64,000 bases of DNA from positions 124,001-188,000 of the forward strand of contig CAKZOB010000042.1 of assembly GCA_937135955.1 (NCBI GenBank), written 5' to 3'. A program made the position numbers and the translations under genes. The DNA is from an uncultured Anaerolineales bacterium. GTDB taxonomy: Bacteria; Chloroflexota; Anaerolineae; Aggregatilineales; Aggregatilineaceae. Below are positions 50,316 to 58,467 of this stretch, in pieces (the stretch's first letter is position 1; each line of letters starts with the position of its first letter). The notes below the pieces were generated by a model. It worked only from the letters and a program-made list of their open reading frames with translations. It did no database searches and was not told the origin of the DNA.

Positions 50316-51661
50316 CGCCGGTCTCCCCCCAATAACGAGCGAACCAGCGCAATGCCCTGTACGGCGGCCAGTGCCAGCACAGCGACCCACACGGCCTGCT
50401 GATTGCGCGAAGCCTGTTCCCAGGCTGGCGAGGGCGGGGTGATGATCTCCACGATCTCGCCTCGCTCCACGCTAAAGGGATCGCGTCCGCTGGCGCGCGC
50501 CAGCGCCGCCTGGCCAGGGGAGAGCGCCTCCGGGCGGTACACATCCGCCGTCACTTTGCGGATTTCGCGCCCGTCCGGACGCCGTAGCGTGAGCACACGC
50601 GCCGGACGCGCATTGAGGACATCGTGCACATAGACTTCGCGTACCAGCACCACCACCACGATCGCCAGCGGCAGCGCCAGCAACAGCCCCAGGAAACCGA
50701 ACAGGGCCGCGCTAATGATCTGCGCGACCAGGATGCTGGCGGCGGGGATTTGAATCTGGCGGGCCATGATGCGCGGCATGACCAGATTGCTCTGCACCTG
50801 TTGCGTCACCAGGTAGGCCAGGATAGTAAAAGGCACCAGGAGCGGGTCTTTGGCCAGGGCGATGATCACCGCAGGGATCACGGCGATGATGGAGCCGAAG
50901 TTGGGCACGAACTCCATCAGGCCGGAGATCACGCCGAGCGCAGCAGCATTGGGCAGGCGCAGAATCAGCCCCGTGACCAGCATGATCAGGATGCCGCTCA
51001 TGGTCATGGAGATCAACTGCCCGATGAACCAGCGTTGCAACATGCCGGCGAGCTGTTCGAGGATTTCGAGCGCGCGCGGACGGTAGCCGCGCGGGAAGAG
51101 CGTCAACAAAGCTTCCAGGTAGCTAACCGGCTCGGTGATGAAGAAAACTGTGATGAAGAACACAAAGACCACGCTGGTGATCGCCCCGCCCACCCCGCTG
51201 AGGAAAGGAAACACGCTGCGCGAGAGTTTGCTGCCTTGCTCGATCAGGAAATCCGAGACGTCCCCTTCGGTGATGTGCTCCCAATCTATATCGGGCAGCC
51301 ATTCGCGTTGAGCGGCCTGCTCGTCGTAGGCCGCCTGGGCATCGTTGATGAGTTCGGGCAGGTCGTCTAGCAGCGCGCGCACCTGTACCACCAGCACCGG
51401 CACGATCAGCACCAGCAGCACCGCGATCAGCACCAGCACGCCAGTCATGGCCAGGAAGATGCTTAGCCCGCGGTGCAGGCCCAGCTTCTGCAGGTATTGC
51501 ACAGGCAGGTGCAGCACAATGGCGAGGATGATCGCCAGAAAGGTCATCATCAGGATGTCGCGCAGCGCCCAGACCCCCAGAAACAGGACGCCGAGCAACA
51601 AAGTGACAAAAACGCGCTGAGTCCACGCCCCCAGCGACAGCGTCCCCCCGTTTTCGGCCAT
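50312..51661 (-). CDS. AI-2E family transporter (PerM/YdiK type) with extended C-terminus
   Basis: 449 residues. The family core covers about 1-345: paired N-terminal helices (VFVTLLLGVLFLGVWALRD, FLAIILAIVLHLPVQYLQ), a helical extracytoplasmic domain (LLDDLPELINDAQAAYDEQ), and the conserved SGLMEFVPNFGSIIAVIP and QVQSNLVMPRIMARQIQI. Functions proposed for the family include efflux, Na/H exchange and AI-2 export. Residues about 350-430 are an unusual polar extension (RVLTLRRPDGREIRKVTADV) ending in one more hydrophobic helix (AVWVAVLALAAVQGIALV), which typical members lack. The small gene upstream ends 12 bases before its start. Confidence 0.87.
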   Translation of the reverse strand: MAENGGTLSLGAWTQRVFVTLLLGVLFLGVWALRDILMMTFLAIILAIVLHLPVQYLQKLGLHRGLSIFLAMTGVLVLIAVLLVLIVPVLVVQVRALLDDLPELINDAQAAYDEQAAQREWLPDIDWEHITEGDVSDFLIEQGSKLSRSVFPFLSGVGGAITSVVFVFFITVFFITEPVSYLEALLTLFPRGYRPRALEILEQLAGMLQRWFIGQLISMTMSGILIMLVTGLILRLPNAAALGVISGLMEFVPNFGSIIAVIPAVIIALAKDPLLVPFTILAYLVTQQVQSNLVMPRIMARQIQIPAASILVAQIISAALFGFLGLLLALPLAIVVVVLVREVYVHDVLNARPARVLTLRRPDGREIRKVTADVYRPEALSPGQAALARASGRDPFSVERGEIVEIITPPSPAWEQASRNQQAVWVAVLALAAVQGIALVRSLLGGDRR

Positions 51662-51673
51662 GTGGTCTTTGCC

Positions 51674-51886
51674 TTAGAGCGCGATCTTGTCCAGCACCAA
51701 CAGCAGCAGGAAACCGGCCAGGCTGGTGAGGATGAAACAGCCGATCGAGACGAACATGCGCTCGGCAGCCGTCATGCCGAACATTCTGTCGGTGCGCACG
51801 TCACGCACCATGTACTGCTCGAAGGGATCAACCGTCACTTCCTGCTCCAGCGCCGAGCGGCGCAGGGATTCCAGATCATCGGACAT
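51674..51886 (-). CDS. Small single-helix membrane protein
   Basis: 70 residues. A charged N-terminal half (DDLESLRRSALEQEVTVDPF) precedes one transmembrane helix near 44-67 (MFVSIGCFILTSLAGFLLLLV). The ATG at 51886 has GGAGG seven bases upstream, a strong sign that it is a real gene. It lies 12 bases upstream of the AI-2E transporter and is surely cotranscribed, so it may be an accessory subunit. No family is recognised. Confidence 0.7.
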   Translation of the reverse strand: MSDDLESLRRSALEQEVTVDPFEQYMVRDVRTDRMFGMTAAERMFVSIGCFILTSLAGFLLLLVLDKIAL

Positions 51887-52144
51887 AAGGGCCTCCGTCA
51901 CTCTTTGCGCAAGTGCTAGCTGCCGAATGAGTGTTCCACAATTGACGTTACGCCTAGCATACTGAAAAAGCGCCATCCCGCCAATATCGCCTGCTCAGGC
52001 CCTGTCCCAGGGTCGGAGGTCTGGGAGCATCCTAAATGGGTTTAGTAATCCAATAACCTTGGCTTATATGAATTCAGATACCTTCTTCAAGGACCCGTGT
52101 TAGATTCTATACAGTGCAACATTCTGACATCCGAGGAGGGAGAA

Positions 52145-53440
52145 ATGCGTAAGGCTCTGTCTGTCGTGTGGCTGGTAGTCGTTGCCCTGTTGGTCTCGTT
52201 GTCGGTGTTCTCGCCTACTGCAGCGCAGCGCACTGTGACCATCGAATACTGGAACATCAACAATCAAGGCTTCGGTGGCGCTATTGTGGATCATCTGATC
52301 GAGCTATTCGAGGCGGACAATCCGGGCATCAACGTCGAACCGCGCGTCCAGGAGAGCTATCCTGGCCTGGTGCAGAACCTGGAATTGCAACTGGCCAGCG
52401 GCAATCCGCCGGCGGTTGTACAGATCGGTTGGCCTTACCTGGATTACATCTACAACAACCTGCCCTACATCCCCGTCGGTGAATTGGTCGAGCGATGGGG
52501 TGGCGCGGAGCATGTCGCCCAGTTCCCCGAAAATATCCTGGCCATGACGCGCATGGGGGACGAGCTGGTCGGGCTGGCCTATTCTCTCTCTAATCCAGTG
52601 GTCTATTACAACGCCGACATGTTCGTCAAAGCCGGTCTGGACCCGGACAACCCTCCCACTACCTGGGAAGGCTGGCTGGAGATCGCCCCGCAGTTGAGCG
52701 AGGCCAACGGCGGCATTCCGGTCTTCAACTTCGGCTACGGTTCGGATAACTGGATTCTCCAGGCGTTTGTCGAAAGTAACGGCGGTCGGATGCTGGTCTG
52801 CGAAGATGGCGAGTATCGTTCGGGTCTGGACAGCCCCGAAGCTGCGGCTGGCCTGCAGGCCTGGGCCGACGTAGTGCTGAGCAAGCAATCCCTCAACGCC
52901 CACTACAACGAAGCCACGCCAGCTTTTATCGCGGGCGAGACGGTCACCTACACCTACTCTATCGCCGGTCGGGGCAATATTCAGTCCCAGGCCAGCTTCG
53001 ACGTGCGCGCCACGACCTTCCCGCAGTTTGGCGATCACCCGGTGCGCGTGCCGAGCGGCGGTAACCTGCTGGTCGTCTTCGCTACCGACCCGGCCCAGCA
53101 GGAAGCCGCCTGGAAGTTCGTCCAGCACCTCACCTCCGTTGCTGGCCTGTCCGAATGGACGCGCGGCATGGGCTATATCCCGCTCTACGAAGCCGTGCTG
53201 TCCGAGCCAGCCTATGCCGAGTTCATCGCCCAGAACCCAATCCAGCAGGTGGGCAACAGTCAACGCGAGCGTATGGTGCGCTGGACTTCGTTCCCCGGCC
53301 CCAACGGCCTGGCCGCCGGTGAGGCAGCGTTCCGCGCCACCCAGGCCGCGTTGAGTGGCGAGATGAGCGCTGCGGAGGCTCTGGCCCAGGCCGCCAGGGA
53401 GATCGATCAACTGATCGCTGGCCAGCCATGCACTGAGTAA
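52145..53440 (+). CDS. Extracellular solute-binding protein, family 1 (sugar ABC importer)
   Basis: 431 residues. A signal peptide ends near residue 25 (SPTAAQ), without a lipobox Cys. The SBP_bac_1 pattern follows: VTIEYWNINNQGFGGAIVDH, the helix LIELFEADNPGINVEP, NPPAVVQIGWPYLDYIY, LAYSLSNPVVYYNADMFVKAG and TWEGWLEIAPQL, then EAAWKFVQHLTS near the end. Such proteins bind oligosaccharides, glycerophosphodiesters or polyols. GAGGAGGG precedes the ATG at 52145. Two permease genes follow after a strong hairpin; no ATPase is present, as usual when a shared MsmK-type ATPase serves several importers. Confidence 0.92.
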   Translation: MRKALSVVWLVVVALLVSLSVFSPTAAQRTVTIEYWNINNQGFGGAIVDHLIELFEADNPGINVEPRVQESYPGLVQNLELQLASGNPPAVVQIGWPYLDYIYNNLPYIPVGELVERWGGAEHVAQFPENILAMTRMGDELVGLAYSLSNPVVYYNADMFVKAGLDPDNPPTTWEGWLEIAPQLSEANGGIPVFNFGYGSDNWILQAFVESNGGRMLVCEDGEYRSGLDSPEAAAGLQAWADVVLSKQSLNAHYNEATPAFIAGETVTYTYSIAGRGNIQSQASFDVRATTFPQFGDHPVRVPSGGNLLVVFATDPAQQEAAWKFVQHLTSVAGLSEWTRGMGYIPLYEAVLSEPAYAEFIAQNPIQQVGNSQRERMVRWTSFPGPNGLAAGEAAFRATQAALSGEMSAAEALAQAAREIDQLIAGQPCTE

Positions 53441-53457
53441 CCCTCGTAAGACTCCAC

Positions 53458-53493
53458 GGTCGGAGGGCGGGCGGACGCCTGTCCCCTCCGACC
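53458..53493 (+). terminator. Intercistronic hairpin after the solute-binding-protein gene
   Basis: GGTCGGAGGG (53458-53467) pairs perfectly with CCCTCCGACC (53484-53493) around 16 bases. No T-run follows, so it more likely protects the upstream mRNA end or reduces read-through to the permeases than terminates fully. Confidence 0.7.
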
Positions 53494-53536
53494 ATCCCTC
53501 AGTCCGCATCTGGTGTTTTGATCACGGAGACCGGGG

Positions 53537-54496
53537 ATGGACAGAACTCTCTCACTACCAACGTTTGCCCGCTATACGCGCACGCTCACCCGATCTGGCG
53601 CTCAGTTCTGGTCTCGATCGCTGCGTGGCCTTCAGCCATATCTTTACATCGCCCCGGCCCTAACGGCCATCGTCCTGTTCGTCTATCTCCCCCTGGTGCG
53701 CACGGTACATCTCAGCTTCTACCAGGGCAATCTGTTGAACCCGACGCGCGTGTATGTTGGCCTGACCAACTACACTCAACTGCTGGATAGCCCCATCTTC
53801 CAGCGCACCTTGCTGCAAAGCGGCTACTATGTGCTGTTTTCGCTGATCGGCTCGGTGATCATACCGGTCTCGCTGGCTCTGCTGACCCTGCACCTGACCG
53901 ACAAAGAGATAGACTTCTACCAGTCCACGCTGTTCCTGCCCACGGTCATGGCTTTCAACGTCGTCGTGCTGATTTGGGCCTTCTTCCTGCTGCCAACCCC
54001 CAACGGCCTGTTCAACCGCCTCATTGCGCTCTTCGGGCAGGCCCCGCAATCGTGGCTCAAAGACCCCCTCTTCGCCCTGCCCAGCATCGCGTTGATGGCC
54101 AACTGGAAGATCATGGGCTTTCATTTCCTGCTGGCAGTGGCCGGTCTGAAGGCCATTCCCAGGGAATGCCTGGAAGCTGCCTACGTGGACGGGGCGCACG
54201 GCTGGACGCTCATGCGTCGCGTGGTATTGCCGCTGTTCGCGCCGACTGGCCTGTTCCTCATCACCGTGACGTTGATCGGCTCCATGGACGCCGTGTTCAC
54301 GCCCATCCGTGTGCTCACCGAGGGAGGGCCGAACAACGCCACCAATAACCTGATGTACGCCATCTACTCCGAAGGCTTCCGCTTTTTCCGCCTGGGACAG
54401 GCCTCTGCCATGTCGGTGATTCTCATCGTCCTCTTCGGTGGTGTGATCTACTGGCAGTACCGCTTGCTGGATAGGTGGGTGACCTATGAGCGTTGA
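53537..54496 (+). CDS. Sugar ABC transporter permease (MalF/UgpA type)
   Basis: 319 residues, six helices. The N-terminal helix (YLYIAPALTAIVLFVYLPLV, about 35-54) and FYQGNLLNP are typical of the MalF/UgpA branch. The cytosolic EAA loop is CLEAAYVDGAHGWTLMRRV near 214-232, which docks on the ATPase. It pairs with the next permease, whose gene overlaps by 11 bases. The ligand is inferred only from the binding protein and the YmdB-type gene at the end of the operon. Confidence 0.92.
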   Translation: MDRTLSLPTFARYTRTLTRSGAQFWSRSLRGLQPYLYIAPALTAIVLFVYLPLVRTVHLSFYQGNLLNPTRVYVGLTNYTQLLDSPIFQRTLLQSGYYVLFSLIGSVIIPVSLALLTLHLTDKEIDFYQSTLFLPTVMAFNVVVLIWAFFLLPTPNGLFNRLIALFGQAPQSWLKDPLFALPSIALMANWKIMGFHFLLAVAGLKAIPRECLEAAYVDGAHGWTLMRRVVLPLFAPTGLFLITVTLIGSMDAVFTPIRVLTEGGPNNATNNLMYAIYSEGFRFFRLGQASAMSVILIVLFGGVIYWQYRLLDRWVTYER

Positions 54497-55328
54497 GACC
54501 TGGCGTGTACGTTGGTTCGCGCGCTCGCTACTCAGCCTGGCAGCGCTGATCGTCCTGCTACCCCTGATCTACATGGTGGGCATCAGCCTCAAACCGGCGG
54601 GGCGCGTCTTCGAAAACGTGTTCCTGCCCTTCACGACAACCGTGACGCTGCAGAATTACGAGAACGTGCTCAAGACGGTACCCATGTTCAGGTACCTGTG
54701 GAACAGCATCCTGTTCTCTTTCGGTGTGGCCATCGGGCAACTGCTGCTGGCGCTGCCTGCCGCTTTTGCCTTCAGCTACTATGAATTCCGCCTGAAGAAG
54801 ACCCTGTTGGCGCTGGTCATCCTCAGCCTGATGGTGCCCTTCGTGGTCACCTATATCCCCAACTACCTGCTGCTGGCCGATCTGAAACTTATCAACACCC
54901 TGCCAGGTCTGATTCTGCCCATGCTGGGCATTTCGCTGGGCTTTGGTATTTTCCTGTTGCGCCAGCACTTCATGAGTTTCCCCAAAGAGATTCTCGAAGC
55001 GGCCATGATAGACGGCGCTGCTTCGTGGCAAGTTTTGCTGCGTGTGGTGGCTCCGGCCAACATCTCGGCTATCACCGCCCTGCTCATCTACATCCTCATC
55101 AACACCTGGAATCAATTCATCTGGCCTCTGCTGATCGGAGGCGGTCGTGAAGAGGCCTATACCCTCACTGTGGGCGTGCAGATGTATTTCATCAATCCCG
55201 AAGCTGGCAATCGTTGGGGCGCAATTCTGGCGGCGTCTGTGCTCGCCGCTCTACCTACGGTGATCGTCTATCTCATCATGCGCAAGGGCGTCCTGCGTAC
55301 CTTCACCGAAGGAGCGATCAAAGGATGA
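54486..55328 (+). CDS. Sugar ABC transporter permease (MalG/UgpE type)
   Basis: 280 residues, six helices. It starts with an N-terminal helix (LLSLAALIVLLPLIYMVGIS) and the MalG-type NYENVLKTVPMFRYLWNSIL. The EAA loop is ILEAAMIDGAASWQVLLRVV near 163-182, followed by NTWNQFIWPLLI, conserved in this branch. It overlaps the first permease at the 5' end, and its stop overlaps the YmdB-like start (ATGA), so all three are translationally coupled. Confidence 0.92.
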   Translation: MSVETWRVRWFARSLLSLAALIVLLPLIYMVGISLKPAGRVFENVFLPFTTTVTLQNYENVLKTVPMFRYLWNSILFSFGVAIGQLLLALPAAFAFSYYEFRLKKTLLALVILSLMVPFVVTYIPNYLLLADLKLINTLPGLILPMLGISLGFGIFLLRQHFMSFPKEILEAAMIDGAASWQVLLRVVAPANISAITALLIYILINTWNQFIWPLLIGGGREEAYTLTVGVQMYFINPEAGNRWGAILAASVLAALPTVIVYLIMRKGVLRTFTEGAIKG

Positions 55329-56107
55329 AACGCCTGTTGTTCATCGGAGATATTGTAGGAGAAGCCGGCGTGGCGCACCTGGAGGAACGCCTGCCCTGGC
55401 TGATCACCTACTACCAGGTGGACTTCGTCGTCGCCAACGCCGAAAACCTGGGGCTGGACCCCCAGGCACCGGGGCGTTGTGGCATGACCCCCGATCTCAA
55501 CCAACGTCTCTTCGCAACGGGCGTTGACCTGCTGACCGGCGGCAACCACTCCTGGGATGGGCCATATGGTCAGGCTGTACACGCTCACCCCCAGGTGATC
55601 CGTCCCCTCAACTGTCCGGGGACGCCGGGGCGCGGGGCAGCGATCATCAGCAAAGGGGGAATGCACCTGGGCGTCGTCAATCTGATCAGCCCGCTGTTAG
55701 TCCCCGATGCCCGTGACCCCTACCGGACCCTCGAAGAACAACTGACCTCCTGGGACGGGCAGGTAGATGGAGTCATTGTGGACTTTCACGGAGAATCGGT
55801 GACCGAAAAGCAGAGTTTTGCCCATGCTGTGGCCGGAAGGGTGCTGGCTGTGCTGGGCACCCACACGCACGTGCAGACGTTGGATACCCAGATTCTGGCT
55901 GGCAGGACGGCCTATGTTTCAGATGTCGGCATGACCGGCCCTAGCGGGGGTGTCCAGGGCTATGCGCCTGACTTCTTCGTTAACTTCATCCGGTATCACC
56001 ATCCCCAGGGGACACCCTTTATGGTAGCCTGTGGTCAGGTGGAGATCGGCGCAGTGCTTGTCAGCTTCGACATGCGCGGCGCTCATGCCATTCAGCGCGT
56101 GCGCTGA
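55325..56107 (+). CDS. ymdB: YmdB-family metallophosphodiesterase
   Basis: 260 residues of the TIGR00282/YmdB family. Metal-ligand motifs are complete: LFIGDIVGEAG (Asp8), VANAENLGLD (Glu and Asn), GGNHSWDG (Asn-His), VDFHGESVTEKQ (His and Glu) and LGTHTHVQTLD (two His). Characterised members hydrolyse 2',3'-cyclic nucleotides and affect RNA turnover and biofilm formation in Bacillus. The ATGA overlap with the MalG-like permease makes it part of this ABC operon, which is unusual; here it may act on an imported phosphodiester or regulate the system. The frame is open upstream, but the ATG at 55325 fits both the family and the overlap. Confidence 0.9.
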   Translation: MKRLLFIGDIVGEAGVAHLEERLPWLITYYQVDFVVANAENLGLDPQAPGRCGMTPDLNQRLFATGVDLLTGGNHSWDGPYGQAVHAHPQVIRPLNCPGTPGRGAAIISKGGMHLGVVNLISPLLVPDARDPYRTLEEQLTSWDGQVDGVIVDFHGESVTEKQSFAHAVAGRVLAVLGTHTHVQTLDTQILAGRTAYVSDVGMTGPSGGVQGYAPDFFVNFIRYHHPQGTPFMVACGQVEIGAVLVSFDMRGAHAIQRVR

Positions 56108-56127
56108 AACGGCCCTCGCGCGGCCCT

Positions 56128-56871
56128 TCACCAGCCCAGCGCCGCTTCCGCCAGCGGCAGGAACCACGCCAGAAATTGGCGCTTGTCGCGGGCCAGAGCA
56201 CGGCTGCGGACGAAGTGCATAGGGGGGAAGGAATCGGCGTCTTGCTCGACGCGGGCCAGCGCTGCCGGCAGCCAGTCGCGCGAGGTGCCGGTCGAGACGC
56301 GCCGCACCACTCCCACCGCCCCGATCTTATCGAGCTTGTCGGCATCGAAGAGGAGGTGCGCCAGCGGCCCATCATCGGCCTTGCAGATAGCCGCCTGGAT
56401 AGACACAATCGCCTCCGGCGGCAGATGCCCCCGCAGCACCCTGCCCGCGAAGGCCGCCCCTGCCTCCTCATGGGGCAGGCTGGTGCGGTATTCGTCCAGC
56501 TTGGCCACATCGTGACAGATGCCCACCAGGAAGGCCAACGCGGGGTCGTAATCGGCGTCCTCGGCCAGCAAGACCGCCAGCCCAGTCACCCGCAGGATAT
56601 GCGCCCACAGGTGCGGCCAACCCGGATGCCACGCCGCCAGATGCGCGCGCACCTGTTCGGTCACCATGGCACACAGCGCATCGGGCGGCCAGGCGTCGAA
56701 CCACTCGTCTGCCAGTTGCGTCACGAATCGCTCGGCCAGTTCGGATTCGGAGCGCTCGTGCGTCAGGCGCTCGGCCCAGTCCCCCGCTGATTCCAGCAAT
56801 GCCCCGGCTCCGACGAGCAGCCCGTCGAGCAGGCTCAGCATCGCTGAGGTGTGCGCATCGAAATCACGCAT
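56128..56871 (-). CDS. HD-domain metal-dependent phosphohydrolase
   Basis: 247 residues. HD signatures are His in WAHILRVTGLAVLLAE (about 90), the His-Asp pair in GICHDVAKLDEYR (about 119-120), a His in LRGHLPP, and the later Asp in LLFDADKLDKIGA (about 176). HD proteins hydrolyse phosphate mono- or diesters of nucleotides. The first 75 residues form an extra helical region of unknown role. The gene is convergent with the ymdB operon, 20 bases apart. The start at 56871 is the first Met of the open frame. Confidence 0.85.
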   Translation of the reverse strand: MRDFDAHTSAMLSLLDGLLVGAGALLESAGDWAERLTHERSESELAERFVTQLADEWFDAWPPDALCAMVTEQVRAHLAAWHPGWPHLWAHILRVTGLAVLLAEDADYDPALAFLVGICHDVAKLDEYRTSLPHEEAGAAFAGRVLRGHLPPEAIVSIQAAICKADDGPLAHLLFDADKLDKIGAVGVVRRVSTGTSRDWLPAALARVEQDADSFPPMHFVRSRALARDKRQFLAWFLPLAEAALGW

Positions 56872-57001
56872 TGCTCCCCACCAGGTTCTCTATAAGCTCC
56901 ATCAAGCGGACACCATCTTAACGCATCTGAAGGCGAAACCACATGTTTTTCGTATCAAAAAAGTAAAATTTTATTAATCTACATTAAATCTGCTTTGTCT
57001 C

Positions 57002-57010
57002 TGGTATAAT
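57002..57010 (+). promoter_or_regulatory. Extended -10 promoter of the HTH-CHAD gene
   Basis: TGGTATAAT is a perfect extended -10 (TGnTATAAT). The region at -35 is AT-rich without a consensus hexamer. The ATG lies 60 bases downstream at 57070. Confidence 0.65.
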
Positions 57011-57069
57011 GAGAGCGGTGGATGGGGATCGCGCCAGATAGCACAGACTACCCGACAAGGAGGACATCT

Positions 57070-58341
57070 ATGGCTCTGCAACTGACAGCCAGTGAACAGG
57101 CCACGCTGGCACAGCTAGAGGCGAAAGGCTCCCCATCCCAGGCACGGCGGGCAGCGGTCATTCTGCGCAGCAACAATGGGGTCAGCGCGGCGGCCATCGC
57201 CCGTGAGTTGGGTATCAGCACCAATCAGGTCTACTACTGGCGCAATCAGTGGATGCAGCGGGGGATGCAAATCTTTGAGGCGGCAGTCCAGGCCGAAGAG
57301 ACAGCGGTCGCCGACGAACAGCCTGCCGCAACGATCGCCGCGCCAGCCGAAGCGCCCCGCCCCGGCGTTGATGTGCCACGCCTGCCACTGACCTTGTGCG
57401 AGACGGTCGGCCTGCTCCCCGACGATCCCATGGCCGAAGCCGGGCGCAAAGTGCTGCATTTCCACTTCGAGCGCATGTTGTTCCACGAGCCGGGCGTGCG
57501 CCTGGGCGAGGACATCGAGCACGTGCACGATATGCGCGTCGCCACGCGGCGGATGCGCAGCGCCTTTCGCCTGTTCGCGCCCTTCTTCGACGCGAAGACT
57601 GTGCGCCCCCTGGTGCGCGGGTTGCGCCGGACGGCGCAGGCGCTCGGCGCGGTGCGCGACCTGGATGTATTTCGCGAAAAAGCGGAGCGGTTTATGGCCG
57701 AGCGTCCAGGTCTCTCGCTCGAACCCCTCTTCACCACCTGGCAGGCCGACTACGACGCGGCCCGTCAGGCTCTGCTGGCCGAACTGGACAGCAAGCGGTT
57801 TGCCCGCTTTGTGGAGCGCTTCCAGACGTTTGTCAGCACGCCAGGGATGGGGGCGATATCGGCCAATGGCGACAGCGCCCTGGCCAATCGGGTACGTTAT
57901 GTGGCTCCCCGCCTGATCTACGAACACTATGAGCGCGTGCGCGCCTATGAAACGGTGCTCGACGGCGCATCTCTGGACACGCTACACGCGCTGCGTATTG
58001 AGTTCAAGCGGCTGCGCTACGCGGTTGAGTTCTTCGCCGAGGTGCTGGGACCGGAAGCCAGCCTGGTGATCAAAGAGATCAAGATCATGCAGGATCACCT
58101 GGGCGATCTTAACGACACGCAGGTTGCCATTCAGACGCTGGAAGACTTTATCAGCCAGCACTGGCACAGGCACAGCGGCATTCCGCACTTTCTCCGCGAG
58201 AATATCAACGGGGTGCTGCTCTATGCCGACGCCAAAGCCGCCGAACAAAGGCACCTGCTGGAGACTTTTCCCCAGGCCTGGGCCAACTTCAACCGCGAGG
58301 AAGTGCGGCGCAGCCTGGCGCTGGCCATCGCCGCGCTGTGA
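57070..58341 (+). CDS. CHAD-domain protein with N-terminal helix-turn-helix
   Basis: 423 residues. The first 70 residues are a transposase-type helix-turn-helix (QARRAAVILRSNNGVSAAAI, then ARELGISTNQVYYWRNQW). A Pro/Ala linker (about 75-115) follows. A CHAD domain then runs from about 125 to the end: HVHDMRVATRRMRSAFRLF with the conserved His and basic residues, LRRTAQALGAVRDLDVF, TLHALRIEFKRLRYAVEFF and LGDLNDTQVAIQTL. CHAD binds polyphosphate through its basic helices. The HTH fusion could link DNA binding to polyphosphate. AAGGAGG precedes the ATG. No CYTH/triphosphatase or polyphosphate kinase gene is adjacent. Confidence 0.88.
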   Translation: MALQLTASEQATLAQLEAKGSPSQARRAAVILRSNNGVSAAAIARELGISTNQVYYWRNQWMQRGMQIFEAAVQAEETAVADEQPAATIAAPAEAPRPGVDVPRLPLTLCETVGLLPDDPMAEAGRKVLHFHFERMLFHEPGVRLGEDIEHVHDMRVATRRMRSAFRLFAPFFDAKTVRPLVRGLRRTAQALGAVRDLDVFREKAERFMAERPGLSLEPLFTTWQADYDAARQALLAELDSKRFARFVERFQTFVSTPGMGAISANGDSALANRVRYVAPRLIYEHYERVRAYETVLDGASLDTLHALRIEFKRLRYAVEFFAEVLGPEASLVIKEIKIMQDHLGDLNDTQVAIQTLEDFISQHWHRHSGIPHFLRENINGVLLYADAKAAEQRHLLETFPQAWANFNREEVRRSLALAIAAL

Positions 58342-58370
58342 GCATCGCCTCTTCAAGGCAGAGCTTGAAC

Positions 58371-58437
58371 CACAAAGGGCGCAGAGGGCGCAGGGGAAAA
58401 GAAAGACCGTCTCCTGTGTGGTCTCTGCGCCTCGGTG
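58371..58437. repeat. Palindromic repeat, family 2, copy 3
   Basis: ACCACAAAGGGCGCAGAG (58369-58386) opposes CTCTGCGCC and TGTGTGGT around 58415-58431, the same rodded-palindrome style as the elements at 20521 and 21921. It lies between convergent genes ending at 58341 and 58468. Confidence 0.6.
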
Positions 58438-58467
58438 ATGTCCGTGAGATGTCCCCGAACGGATTGT

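Noticed and set aside
57070-57290. Transposase fragment
   Set aside because: The HTH resembles IS630-type transposases but is in frame with, and has the ribosome site for, an intact CHAD protein; no terminal repeats or DDE core are present.
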